Virus record (IMG/VR): IMGVR_UViG_3300035180_000978
Location: 45,838-109,837 of that record
Direction: 5' to 3' (one strand)
Length of the DNA stretch: 64,000 nt
Origin: a virus
Shown here: one piece after another, positions 30,624 through 38,950 of the stretch
Layout: every line of letters starts with the position of its first letter
Numbering within the stretch: the first letter of the stretch is position 1
Program-made: the position numbers and the translations under genes
Notes under the pieces: generated by a model
The model's database searches: none
Told to the model about the DNA's origin: nothing
The model's input: the letters and a program-made list of their open reading frames with translations, nothing else

Positions 30624-31094
30624 CTTGCCTCGAAGTAAGACTTCTACGTCCGTGACGTACATGGTCTTCGCGTGCTCCCTGTCCTGTTTCGACAGCACGA
30701 TGGACTCGGCGATCATCTGTGGCGGGATCTTCTTCACGACGTAGACGCACCTCTTCGTCCCTCGCGGCACTCTCTTGAGCCAGCCATTGGATTCGAGCCC
30801 CTCGGCGGCGCTGCGAACCTGCTTCAAGGTGAGTCCGGACTCCTCTGCCAGTTCCTGGCGCGAGGCTACGGTGATCCCGGCGTACCTGGTATCTCGTCCA
30901 CGCCACCATCGGTAACAGAGTGCGGCGTACAGAACCATGCATTCGGGGCGCGCTTTCAGCAGCAAGAATGCGATGGGGATGCGAACGAACGGCTCCACAT
31001 CCCACGGCAGCGTCTTTCTGGAGTCAACCTTGATCTTCGTGTTCTGAACCTCTTGCTCAAGCATCTGTCGGAACGTCATCCTCTTCGTCGCCAT
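30621..31094 (-). CDS. Winged-helix DNA-binding protein, 157 aa
   Basis: SRQELAEESGLTLKQVRSAAEGLESNGWLKRV (about 80-111) is a winged helix with recognition helix TLKQVRSAAEGL; the following RGTKRCVYVV is the wing. Probably a phage regulator or initiator. ATG 31094 follows GAGGTCCAAGGAC. Flanked on both sides by CTCTGCCC elements, so it could control them. Confidence 0.78.
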   Translation of the reverse strand: MATKRMTFRQMLEQEVQNTKIKVDSRKTLPWDVEPFVRIPIAFLLLKARPECMVLYAALCYRWWRGRDTRYAGITVASRQELAEESGLTLKQVRSAAEGLESNGWLKRVPRGTKRCVYVVKKIPPQMIAESIVLSKQDREHAKTMYVTDVEVLLRGK

Positions 31095-31228
31095 GTCCTT
31101 GGACCTCTCTTCGTACCCTCAGTGGGTGTGATGGGGAGAGAGTAGGTGTATCCCAAGGTTTGCCGTTGGAGGCATAGTAAGTGATCCGCAAACGGCAGAA
31201 TGTATACGTCCCGTAGGGCAGAGATTTA
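31095..31228 (-). promoter_or_regulatory. Intergenic leader with CTCTGCCC-N8-GTATAC element
   Basis: 31202-31228 (leftward): TAAATCTCTGCCC, eight bases, GTATAC. Downstream, CTGCCGTT...AACGGCA can form a 7-bp stem about 110 bases before the regulator start. The rest of the 131-bp gap shows nothing coding. Confidence 0.5.
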
Positions 31229-31705
31229 GCGCACGCCCTGGGTCGCACCCAGCACAGCGACCGTGAACGCTCCGCTCAGTACCAGGCCACCAATGAAGCC
31301 GACCGCGAGCGCGTGACGATCCCACCACGTCGGTTCCAGGGACTTGGCCCTCGCGTCCGCAGCCCTCAGCTCCTCGTCCGAGATGCGTGCAGTCGCCACG
31401 AAGAGTCGCTGGTTGGTCGCGGCTACGGTGACGAGCTCGTCGTAACTGATTCGAAGCTGCGCGACGTCGTTGGCCCTGTCCTCGTTCATGAGGATCCCAT
31501 CGAACGGTACCGGGTCTCCCTTCGACAAGCCCACAATCGTGCCCGGTGGGTACGCCTTCTTCGGCAAAACGTCAGGAAGCTTCGATGCGTCAGCCGCTCT
31601 CTCCTCCCAGGTCCGGATCGGAATCTCTGGTTTCGGTTGCGGAGTCGTCGTGCACGCTGTGAGCGCGATGCAGGTCACGAATGACGTCAAGCGATACGAA
31701 CACAT
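31226..31705 (-). CDS. Lipoprotein with C-terminal membrane helix (u-spanin-like)
   Basis: Residues 1-17 are a lipoprotein signal with lipobox LTAC (Cys18); the middle is charged and helical (RISDEELRAADARAKSLEP); residues 130-153 are a membrane helix (HALAVGFIGGLVLSGAFTV). An outer-membrane lipid anchor plus inner-membrane helix is the architecture of unimolecular spanins, which fuse the two membranes in Gram-negative lysis. 159 aa is similar in size. It sits near other small membrane proteins. Assignment is by architecture only. Confidence 0.6.
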   Translation of the reverse strand: MCSYRLTSFVTCIALTACTTTPQPKPEIPIRTWEERAADASKLPDVLPKKAYPPGTIVGLSKGDPVPFDGILMNEDRANDVAQLRISYDELVTVAATNQRLFVATARISDEELRAADARAKSLEPTWWDRHALAVGFIGGLVLSGAFTVAVLGATQGVR

Positions 31706-31931
31706 TGTCTTTAGCCTCTTCCTGCGCCAGCACCGTCAGCGCTTGGTAGATCTCGTTCCTCATGTCGTGCGTCGGTGCAAAGTCACCGCACGGTACCTGC
31801 TTGAAGCACTTCTCACACAGGCCCCATCGATCCGAGTTCCAGACGACGGCATGCTCGACCGCACACGAGCAGCACCGCGGGAGTGCTCGTATGACTCGCC
31901 GTAGTGCTTCTGTGGACGACGTCGTCTTCAT
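31590..31931 (-). CDS. Hypothetical Cys-rich protein, 113 aa
   Basis: RCCSCAVEH and GLCEKCFKQVPCG form a four- or five-Cys zinc site in the first half; helices follow. Its last third overlaps the spanin-like gene by 116 nt in another frame. ATG 31931 overlaps the stop of the deaminase remnant (ATGA). Confidence 0.65.
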   Translation of the reverse strand: MKTTSSTEALRRVIRALPRCCSCAVEHAVVWNSDRWGLCEKCFKQVPCGDFAPTHDMRNEIYQALTVLAQEEAKDNVFVSLDVIRDLHRAHSVHDDSATETRDSDPDLGGESG

Positions 31932-32180
31932 GTCTTCAGGATCGGTGGCTCCACGTTCGGATCACCGAGGTCGAAGAACTCGACCCCGGCAGCGATGAGC
32001 TCGGAGACCACGTTCGGGTCACCTCGGTATGGTTCGCCATAACAAATGCGACTGATGCCGGCGGACGCGATCAGCTTCGCGCACAGTCGGCACGGCGTAC
32101 AGGTCACGCAGATCGTGGCTCACGTCGCCACCGTGTTGGCGATGTTCAAGAAGTACTGGTTCCAGCCGATCCTGCTCATC
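31928..32180 (-). pseudogene. dCMP deaminase remnant (frameshift, stop and internal deletion)
   Basis: ATG 32180 begins MSRIGW in frame; after one extra A (32160-32162) the next frame gives NQYFLNIANTVAT and then TGA (32120-32122). Beyond it, ATICVTCTPCRLCAKLIASA, then GISRICYGEPYRG and ELIAAGVEFFDL are the C-terminal half of a dCMP deaminase, including the PCxxC zinc ligands. The N-terminal half's catalytic HAE region (about 60-75 residues) is missing. A good ribosome-binding site (AAGGAGTAGGACG) survives. This is a decayed gene, unless the assembly is wrong. Confidence 0.8.
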
Positions 32181-32183
32181 GTC

Positions 32184-32600
32184 CTACTCCTTCGCAATCG
32201 TTTGCGCGTTCACCAGGTATCGACCCTCCTGGAGATCGAGTGATAGCACCTCGGCCTCGGACGGGACGCCAGCATCGAGGAGGGCGAGGTTCTGGACCTC
32301 GTCGAACTTCCTCCGTGAGGACTGGACGCGACCGAGCAGCGTCCCCTTCTGGGTCTGGAGTGCAAAGATCTGCTCCTCGAGCTGACCGATGGCGATATGG
32401 TCCTCGCTGATGTCCTTTGCGATGCCACGCAGCTCACCCAGGCGGCCCACAGGGATGACGAACTCCGCGGGGGCAGGTCCAGCCGTCTCCGACTCGGGGG
32501 CGCTGGAGAAAGGGCGCCTGGGCCGGGTGATGCCCATGGCCGCCTCCGCCTGCTTCGGGTCTACGGTTCGACGGGTCGCAACGGGCACTTTCTCGGACAT
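32184..32600 (-). CDS. Hypothetical protein, 138 aa, helical
   Basis: MSEKVPVATRRTVDPKQAE at ATG 32600. The C-terminal half is a long coiled helix (EDHIAIGQLEEQIFALQTQK). Its final codons carry CGCAATCGTTTGCG. Function unknown; lies in the membrane-protein block. Confidence 0.7.
   Translation of the reverse strand: MSEKVPVATRRTVDPKQAEAAMGITRPRRPFSSAPESETAGPAPAEFVIPVGRLGELRGIAKDISEDHIAIGQLEEQIFALQTQKGTLLGRVQSSRRKFDEVQNLALLDAGVPSEAEVLSLDLQEGRYLVNAQTIAKE
32194..32207. repeat. Dispersed palindrome variant CGCAATCGTTTGCG
   Basis: Matches CGCAA-N4-TTGCG with an imperfect centre; at the 3' end of the preceding gene. Confidence 0.6.
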
Positions 32601-32607
32601 GGTGACC

Positions 32608-33153
32608 TCACTCCTGCTTCGGGGCGCCTCCATCGGCGTTCCATGGCCCACCATCTTTCACGACTCGTGCCGTGGAGGGAAGCGGCACAGGAAGCACGAT
32701 CGCATTCGAGGCTGCCGCATCATGCGTCACCTTGTCTGACGATGGCTTGATCACGAGAACGGCGGTCGGCTTTCCAGACGAGTCCGTGCTGGCTTGCACG
32801 GTGAACGATGGCTCGTTCTCGGACTTCTTCTCGACAGACGTCACCTTCTGATTCGTGTCCTCTGCCGTCAGCTTCGCCTGGGTCGCGGCTTCACGAGCTG
32901 CCTCCGAACGCTGCACGAGCTCGCTCATGCGATTCTCCAGAACGTCCAGCTTCCAGATGGCATGCAAATGCCCCAAGGTCAAAAGTACGAGTACGACCAA
33001 GAGGGCATGACCGAACTTTGCGGCACGCTGGAACAGCTTCAGGATCTTGTCCAGTGGCGTTACCAGTCCATCGAGCGCTCGAACGATGCCTTCCGGTGTC
33101 GCTCGAGACTCGTCCTGATTCTCACCGCTTTCGAACGACTGCTTCTCTCCCAT
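32608..33153 (-). CDS. Membrane protein with periplasmic coiled coil, 181 aa
   Basis: One membrane helix (48-67, GHALLVVLVLLTLGHLHAIW) followed by a coiled coil (LENRMSELVQRSEAAREAAT). N-in, C-out topology plus coiled coil resembles the inner-membrane spanin (Rz) or a holin accessory protein, but the tail is long and beta-rich. Overlaps the upstream gene by 32 nt. Confidence 0.65.
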   Translation of the reverse strand: MGEKQSFESGENQDESRATPEGIVRALDGLVTPLDKILKLFQRAAKFGHALLVVLVLLTLGHLHAIWKLDVLENRMSELVQRSEAAREAATQAKLTAEDTNQKVTSVEKKSENEPSFTVQASTDSSGKPTAVLVIKPSSDKVTHDAAASNAIVLPVPLPSTARVVKDGGPWNADGGAPKQE

Positions 33154-33424
33154 ATTCTCCTCCCAGCTCTCGTGACGAAATCAGCTTGAGCGTCGGCTCC
33201 GGCATCGGATCCATCTCTGTCGGCGGATCGGAGTCGAAGACCGGGATCGGCATGTCGACGTGTGCGGCTGCACGAGTGCTCTTCTGTACGGAGCGAAGTT
33301 GGTCCCGCAGCGACCCGATCTCATCGTTCGACTTGCGAGCCTCTTCGAGGGCACTTGAGAACTCTGCTTCGCGAAGCTTCGCTTCCGTGCGCCCACGTCC
33401 AAACAGAAATTGCAGCAGAGCCAT
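33122..33424 (-). CDS. Hypothetical protein, 100 aa
   Basis: MALLQFLFGRGRTEAKLREAE, amphipathic start then coiled helix (EIGSLRDQLRSVQ), proline-rich end. Lies in the membrane-protein block. Function unknown. Confidence 0.65.
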   Translation of the reverse strand: MALLQFLFGRGRTEAKLREAEFSSALEEARKSNDEIGSLRDQLRSVQKSTRAAAHVDMPIPVFDSDPPTEMDPMPEPTLKLISSRELGGEYGREAVVRKR

Positions 33425-33427
33425 GAT

Positions 33428-33838
33428 TCAGCCTCCTCGGGGTAGACCAGACGGAGGTGTCGGTTTGCGATAGCCCCAACGAACCGCGTCACGGACGACG
33501 TTGTCGATGGTGCGGTCTAGGCGATCCAGCGCGACCTTGGAGTCGTCGGACGCCTCGCAAACCTTACCCATTGCCTGAGTCATTTCCTTTACAGCATCCT
33601 TCATTGACACTGAGAGGTCCAGGATTGCCTTCGTCGTTGCTTTCTGGTCTTCGATACGAGACTCGTGAGCCTTGTTCAACTTGATGAGCAAGTAGACGGC
33701 GAACGCACCCACGAGCACAAGCATGGCTCCGAGAATGCCAGTCTTTACGAGCTCGTTGGCTGCGTTGCTGACGGGTTCAGTGAACCCACCTCCTGCTCCT
33801 TCAGCCACCATCGTAGTTAGAGATTCGAGTTGAGCCAT
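33428..33838 (-). CDS. Single-pass membrane protein with coiled coil, 136 aa
   Basis: Membrane helix 33-54 (TGILGAMLVLVGAFAVYLL) followed by a long coiled coil (SVSMKDAVKEMTQAMGKV). Similar in layout to phage proteins annotated as holin-associated or Rz-like. Overlaps the upstream gene by 22 nt. Confidence 0.7.
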   Translation of the reverse strand: MAQLESLTTMVAEGAGGGFTEPVSNAANELVKTGILGAMLVLVGAFAVYLLIKLNKAHESRIEDQKATTKAILDLSVSMKDAVKEMTQAMGKVCEASDDSKVALDRLDRTIDNVVRDAVRWGYRKPTPPSGLPRGG

Positions 33839-34164
33839 GATGCGAGCGCCTTTCTCCGTTCGTTCGGATCAGGGACCTTTTTGATCTCCGTGAGCTGCGC
33901 GCGCTGCTCTTCAGAGTGGGCCTTGGCGATCTCGGACTCGATGTGCGATTCCGTTTCCGCGTCAGCGATTCGTTCTTGTGCGAGGTTCTGTAGCGGGCCG
34001 AGGTCGTGAGTACCTGGTGACGGTGAGGCGCCGTCATCTTTCGTTTTCTTCCTGGTGAGAACGACCCATCCGGCGAACAGGAACGCCAAGATCGCAATGA
34101 GAGACCAGAGCAGGATCTTGAAGTTCGCCCTCAACCAACGAAGGACCGCGAGCGTTGTGATCAC
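33817..34164 (-). CDS. Single-pass membrane protein, 115 aa
   Basis: Start taken at GTG 34164 (an upstream ATG at 34233 lies inside the fibre gene). Membrane helix 14-36 (FKILLWSLIAILAFLFAGWVVL), then helices. Candidate holin or lysis accessory; no homologue named. Confidence 0.65.
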   Translation of the reverse strand: MITTLAVLRWLRANFKILLWSLIAILAFLFAGWVVLTRKKTKDDGASPSPGTHDLGPLQNLAQERIADAETESHIESEIAKAHSEEQRAQLTEIKKVPDPNERRKALASWLNSNL

Positions 34165-34195
34165 GCTCGGAGCATACCATGTGTCTGAAGCCAGT

Positions 34196-37100
34196 CTACG
34201 AACCAGGCTTCTTGCGAGTTCTCGTATAGCCAATCTTGGCTAGTGCGGACCGAGTCTGCGTGAAGAGGATCGGATTGCGATGCACCGAGCTGAGCAATAC
34301 TGCCACACTCTTCACTTTCGACACGACGATGCCGTGGATGGTGAACGAGCCAGATGCCATGACATCAATCGAGACCGATGTGCCGAGCGTGGCTCCGATG
34401 AGCGCGACGAGGTCCGTGATCGAAGAAGCGGCAAACGATGGAGCACCCATCGCGATCATGTCGAGAGTCACGAATCCAGCTGCGTTGAGCTGGGCTGTCA
34501 TTTGCGTGATACCACCAAGCGGCATTGCTGCTGACGTTGTGACCTGCGCTTGAAGCGTTCCGGAGCGAAGACCGCCGATATTCATCGTTGCCGATGACGT
34601 CACCGTCACCCCGATGAACGAAGAGTCAACGCCAGCCAGCCCGAGCACCACGGACGCCGATGCCTGGGTGCTCATCGACGGAGATCCAGTACCGAGGGCG
34701 GTAGCGATCACCGAGCTGGTGGCAGACCCTGCGAACGTTCCGGCAAGAGTGTCTGTCCCGGTTGCAAGGAGAGACGCGGCGACCAGAGACTGCATCGTGG
34801 CCGCATCGGATCCAGAGATCGATCCAGACATCGACGCAAGCGCTTGCGAAGCGGAAGTCGGACCTCCCTTGCCAAGGACGTTCACGATGAGCGACGTTGT
34901 GGCCTGCTCCTGGGCAGACATGAATCCAGTACCGACGTCTACCACAGAGACTGAAGCCGTAGCAGTGGCCGCCATCGTTCCAGGAATCAATCCTGTCATG
35001 TTGGCGATGAGCGAAGCGTTCGCCTGGGCCTGGATGGCACCTGTGCCGCTGGCGATTGCCTGACCCGTCAGATCGGTCGATGCCGCAGCAGTTGCCTGCT
35101 CGGTGAGCACGCCAGCTCCAGACGGGTTGGCGACGAGAGAGGCTGCCGCCAAAGCCTGTTCCGTAACGGCCCCTTTGGCGAGGGCGCTCAGCACCGTCGA
35201 TCCTGTTGCCTGAGACGCTTGCGTAGCCGCAAGAGATCCCGTGGAGGACGCAACGACCGAGGTCGTGGACGAAGCGGCGACCGTGAGAGCCCCTGCGCCC
35301 ACTGCGTTCGCAAGGACGGATGCGTTCGCCTGAGTCGTCTCACTCACCGCGGCCACGATGCTGGCCTGAACGGACGTCGTGGCCTGGGACTGATCGGTCA
35401 GGACGCCGCTGCCTGTTGCATTGAGGACAGCGGATCCGGTCGCCTGGGCTTGTTCCGTCACCGCGGCGACAATCGTGGCCTGGAGAGAGCCTGTTGCCTG
35501 GGCCGCCTCCATGATGGCGCCCTTGCCAAGAGCATTCGCGACCATGGAGCTCGTGGCCGTGGCCTGCTCCGAAGCAGCATCAGTACCGAGAAGGCTCGCA
35601 ACCAACGACGTTATCGCAGTGGCCTGCTCGGACCCAGCTTCGGCTCCTGTTGCGCCTGCTACAACAGAACTGGTGGCGGCAGCTTGTTCACTCAGACTTC
35701 CGGTCCCACGAAGGTCCAGAACGGCCGATGCCGTTGCCTGCGATGTCTCGGACCCCGCAGCGGCGCCCACACCGTTGGTAACCAACGACGTATTTGCGGT
35801 CGCCTGCTCGGTGACGATAACTCCAGTGGTCGCCGTCACTGACGTAGTCGCGGCGGTCTGCTCTGTGAGAGCACCCGCACCAGTAGAATTCGCAACCACC
35901 GAACCCGTGGCTGTCGCCTGCTCGGTAAGCGCAGCAACGATGTTCGCTTGCAGCGTTCCGGTGGCTGTCGCTTGCTCCGTCAGCGCACCCGCGCCTGTAG
36001 CGCTCGCGGCAAGGGACGTCGTAGCAGTGGCTTGTTCGGTCTCCGGGCCGCTTCCTAGAGCGCTGGCGACGAGGGACGTCGTTGCCACGGCTTGTTCCGA
36101 GGCCGCATCTGTCCCCAGCAGGTTCGCGACAAGCGACGATGTGGCGGTGGCCTGCTCACCACCAGACAGCGTAGCGGCCGCCGAGCCGACGAACGAAGCT
36201 ATAGCAGTAGCTTGCTCAGTGAGGGCTCCAGCTCCGAGCAGGTTGGCGACCAACGACCCGGCGGCGGTGGCTTGTTCGGTACCTGGTACTGCTCCACGAA
36301 GGTCGAGGGTAGCCGAACCTGTTGCCGTAGCCTGTTCGCTCAATGCACTGGACCCTGCCGCATTCGCAACGAGGGACGCGGCGGCGGAAGCTTGCTCCGA
36401 AAGGGCAGCGACAATGTTCGCTTGCAGAGAAGCGGTGGCCTGCGAGGTCTCCGTCAAGGCGCCCGAGGCCGTTGCGTTCGCGACCACGGAGCCAGTGACC
36501 GTTGCCTGCTCAGTAATGATGACGACCGCGTTCGCGACAAGCGAGCCAAGGGCTGTGGCTTGTTCAGAGAGAGCTCCGGCCCCAGTCGCGCTGGCAACGA
36601 CGGACGCTGTGGCCGTGGCCTGTTCCGTCTCAGCCCCATTACCAAGCAAGCTCGCGACAAGGGAGCTGGTGGCCGTTGCCTGCTCGGACGGAGCTCCGGT
36701 GCCCAATAGGTTCGCGACGACAGAAGCTGTAGCGGTAGCTTGCTCAGTCTCCGCACCATTGCCGAGCAAGTTTGCAACAACAGACGTTGTTGCCTGAGCC
36801 GCGATCGTTCCGTTGATCGTGCTTCCGGAAGCCGAGAACCAGCTCGTCAGGTACGTCGTGAGAGCGGTGCGCTGCGCTGTGGTCGCTACCGTGTCGACGA
36901 TCAGCACCTCACCGAGGTAGCCGTTCCAGAAGTACGCGCCCGCGTTACCGTTGGTTGCAGTCACGCAGCCGATGTTCAGATCATCTGATGTTCCGATGAC
37001 CATCGGGCCGGTCGCGCCCGTCTGCGTCTGCGTCTGCACAACGCCATCGAGATAGATGGTGACGATGCCGAGCGTGCCATCCCACGTGACGACGAGCGCG

Positions 37101-38446
37101 TGGGGGAGCCCATCATTAACAGTTGCGTTCGACCGCGCAGAGCCGGCAGCAGTAGTGAAGGTCGCGGTAAGAAAGCCGCTCGTGTCGATGTAGATCCAGA
37201 ACCCGGCAACGTAGAACTGCTGCGCGACGAGTGTCTGGTACCCAACGACCGAGGTCTGAAATACACACGCGACCGTCGCGTTGTTGCGGACGACCTGTGC
37301 ATTCGACGGATTGACAGTCGTCGATGGGCGAACCACGAACCCGTTCGAGGTTCCATTGAATGAGTACCAGCGGTTGCCGTTGATCGTCGCGGGGGACGGT
37401 GCGGACATGCCGAAGATGCCCTGGTCTGCGTCCCGCTGAAGCGCGAGGTCGTACCAGATGCCGCTTGAGTACGTGGATTCAGACGCGAACCAGTGCCGGA
37501 CGTTGTTACCGAAGATCGCGTGGACAGGCGTGCTCGGCGTCGTCGTGAGCGTCGCAAGCTTCGCTTGGAACAGGGCAAGGCCACCGCCCTCGAGTGCGGT
37601 GTCCGCGAGAACGATCTCAGTGACGCGACCTACGAACAGGGTCGAGGCGCTGTTGCTTGCGTTTCCGAAGAAGGACGTGCCGCCGACACTCACGTCGTCA
37701 GCGTCGTATCGAGTTCCGTTGATCAGGTCCGGTGGCTTGATGGCGACGACCGATGATTGCAAGACGCCATCAATGTAGAGGCGGATGAAGGCCCCATCAC
37801 ACGTGCCTACGACCGTATGCGGATGGCCATCCGCGATAGGCGCGTCACTTGCGATCCACACCGAACCCGCGTCGCCGTAGACAAAGTACAGCTTTCCGTC
37901 AGCGCTGCTGATCCAGTCCACGGCGAAAACAAACTCGTTGCCGTAGTAACTTTGTCCGACCACGACCTGTGGTCCAGTCCCGCTACTGTACGTCGTGGTT
38001 TCAATCACGAAGCCAACGGTCATGACGCCACCGAACGTCTGACCAATGGGTGGCGTAGTCAGTGATCCGCTACCACTACCACCGTAGGAAATGACCAACG
38101 GTGCGGTCGTGCCACCAACAAACTCGAGGGCCGCGTTCCCACTGATCAGCGCAAGCGTCGGAAGAACGAGGCCGCCACCGATGATCGAATCGAAGTTGTG
38201 CGCGGAGTCTCGCCAGATACCCGAAGTGATCGTGTTGCCGTCAATATCAATAGCTCGATACCAACGTTGTATGTTCGCGCCAAAGATCGTTGCATCGTAG
38301 GCAGGGATATTCCACGTGGCAGCAGTGCCGATGTCCTGTCCAGCGGGCACATCGAGCGTATTGGCGACCGCCGAAAAGCCATTGCTGCTGGCGACTACGT
38401 CACCGGCATTGACTCCCGGGATTGAAAGGCCAACGTCGATACCCAT
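34196..38446 (-). CDS. Giant repetitive fibre-like virion protein, 1416 aa
   Basis: The N-terminal 40-545 hold two LamG/concanavalin-like domains (GLPHALVVTWDG, ADGHPHTVVGTCDG with DGVLQSSVVAI), typical of binding to glycans. Residues 545-1250 are about thirty repeats of 18-20 residues built on EQATATxSLVANLLGxGAxS, Ala/Thr/Ser-rich with no Lys or Arg to speak of. The end (1250-1416) is divergent. It lies last in the structural operon, as tail fibres do. The repeats probably form an extended rod; the fold is inferred only. Start ATG 38446. Confidence 0.75.
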   Translation of the reverse strand: MGIDVGLSIPGVNAGDVVASSNGFSAVANTLDVPAGQDIGTAATWNIPAYDATIFGANIQRWYRAIDIDGNTITSGIWRDSAHNFDSIIGGGLVLPTLALISGNAALEFVGGTTAPLVISYGGSGSGSLTTPPIGQTFGGVMTVGFVIETTTYSSGTGPQVVVGQSYYGNEFVFAVDWISSADGKLYFVYGDAGSVWIASDAPIADGHPHTVVGTCDGAFIRLYIDGVLQSSVVAIKPPDLINGTRYDADDVSVGGTSFFGNASNSASTLFVGRVTEIVLADTALEGGGLALFQAKLATLTTTPSTPVHAIFGNNVRHWFASESTYSSGIWYDLALQRDADQGIFGMSAPSPATINGNRWYSFNGTSNGFVVRPSTTVNPSNAQVVRNNATVACVFQTSVVGYQTLVAQQFYVAGFWIYIDTSGFLTATFTTAAGSARSNATVNDGLPHALVVTWDGTLGIVTIYLDGVVQTQTQTGATGPMVIGTSDDLNIGCVTATNGNAGAYFWNGYLGEVLIVDTVATTAQRTALTTYLTSWFSASGSTINGTIAAQATTSVVANLLGNGAETEQATATASVVANLLGTGAPSEQATATSSLVASLLGNGAETEQATATASVVASATGAGALSEQATALGSLVANAVVIITEQATVTGSVVANATASGALTETSQATASLQANIVAALSEQASAAASLVANAAGSSALSEQATATGSATLDLRGAVPGTEQATAAGSLVANLLGAGALTEQATAIASFVGSAAATLSGGEQATATSSLVANLLGTDAASEQAVATTSLVASALGSGPETEQATATTSLAASATGAGALTEQATATGTLQANIVAALTEQATATGSVVANSTGAGALTEQTAATTSVTATTGVIVTEQATANTSLVTNGVGAAAGSETSQATASAVLDLRGTGSLSEQAAATSSVVAGATGAEAGSEQATAITSLVASLLGTDAASEQATATSSMVANALGKGAIMEAAQATGSLQATIVAAVTEQAQATGSAVLNATGSGVLTDQSQATTSVQASIVAAVSETTQANASVLANAVGAGALTVAASSTTSVVASSTGSLAATQASQATGSTVLSALAKGAVTEQALAAASLVANPSGAGVLTEQATAAASTDLTGQAIASGTGAIQAQANASLIANMTGLIPGTMAATATASVSVVDVGTGFMSAQEQATTSLIVNVLGKGGPTSASQALASMSGSISGSDAATMQSLVAASLLATGTDTLAGTFAGSATSSVIATALGTGSPSMSTQASASVVLGLAGVDSSFIGVTVTSSATMNIGGLRSGTLQAQVTTSAAMPLGGITQMTAQLNAAGFVTLDMIAMGAPSFAASSITDLVALIGATLGTSVSIDVMASGSFTIHGIVVSKVKSVAVLLSSVHRNPILFTQTRSALAKIGYTRTRKKPGS
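34835..34848. repeat. Dispersed palindrome CGCAAGCGCTTGCG (perfect copy)
   Basis: In the C-terminal part of the giant fibre gene, encoding SQALASM. Confidence 0.75.
34900..36800. repeat. About thirty degenerate 54-60-bp coding repeats
   Basis: Direct repeats of roughly 54-60 bp that encode the EQATATxSLVAN repeats of the fibre protein. They diverge at synonymous positions, so they are old rather than recently expanded, and they create long open plus-strand frames that are not genes. Confidence 0.85.
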
Positions 38447-38452
38447 CGGGCG

Positions 38453-38950
38453 TTACGCTCCGATGATGGTGTTGACAGTCGTCCCGTACACGTCCGGAAA
38501 CCCGGCCCTGTAGATCACGATGTAGTGACGGTCGGGGTAGTACGGAGTCGTCACCAGGTAGTTCCCGGCGGAGTCGCTCGTCATCGACGAGACCACTTCG
38601 TCCGTGTTCGTGCGATACAGCTTCACGGTGCAGCCACCAAGCGGCGTTCCGAACTGATCCCTGGTAACTCCTGTCATCCCGTACCGAGAGACGGCGCCCG
38701 TGTTGATGTCGTAGCGACTCCATGCTGGAGGCGGGACCACAACATCGGTGCCGTCGAAAACAGCCCCCAGACCGCTGGCACCCGGCCACCATGGAGAACG
38801 AAAGGTACCAAGTGCCTCCTCGTATCCTATCGGAACGAGCTCGACATCAGCTCGATAAAACTCGGAACGAGCGCGATCATCATCCGACCTGGTTGCCCAG
38901 CCGTCGAAGGAGAGACCCCCCATCACGCTCTGTCCGATGAAGCCGCTCAT
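38453..38950 (-). CDS. Virion protein with carboxypeptidase-regulatory-like domain, 165 aa
   Basis: GVTRDQFGTPLGGCTVKLYR, then SDSAGNYLVTTPYYPDRHY is a beta-sandwich of the carboxypeptidase regulatory type, often used as a spacer or host-binding module in tail proteins. ATG 38950 overlaps the upstream stop by ATGA. Located between the fibre gene and small virion proteins. Confidence 0.75.
   Translation of the reverse strand: MSGFIGQSVMGGLSFDGWATRSDDDRARSEFYRADVELVPIGYEEALGTFRSPWWPGASGLGAVFDGTDVVVPPPAWSRYDINTGAVSRYGMTGVTRDQFGTPLGGCTVKLYRTNTDEVVSSMTSDSAGNYLVTTPYYPDRHYIVIYRAGFPDVYGTTVNTIIGA

Noticed and set aside
35421-36797. Long plus-strand open frame of 458 codons opposite the fibre gene
   Set aside because: It mirrors the repeat unit of the fibre gene; codon use and lack of a start signal show it is an antisense shadow.
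34900-36800. Regular repeats that might be a CRISPR array
   Set aside because: Units are degenerate, contiguous without spacers and encode a protein repeat in frame.
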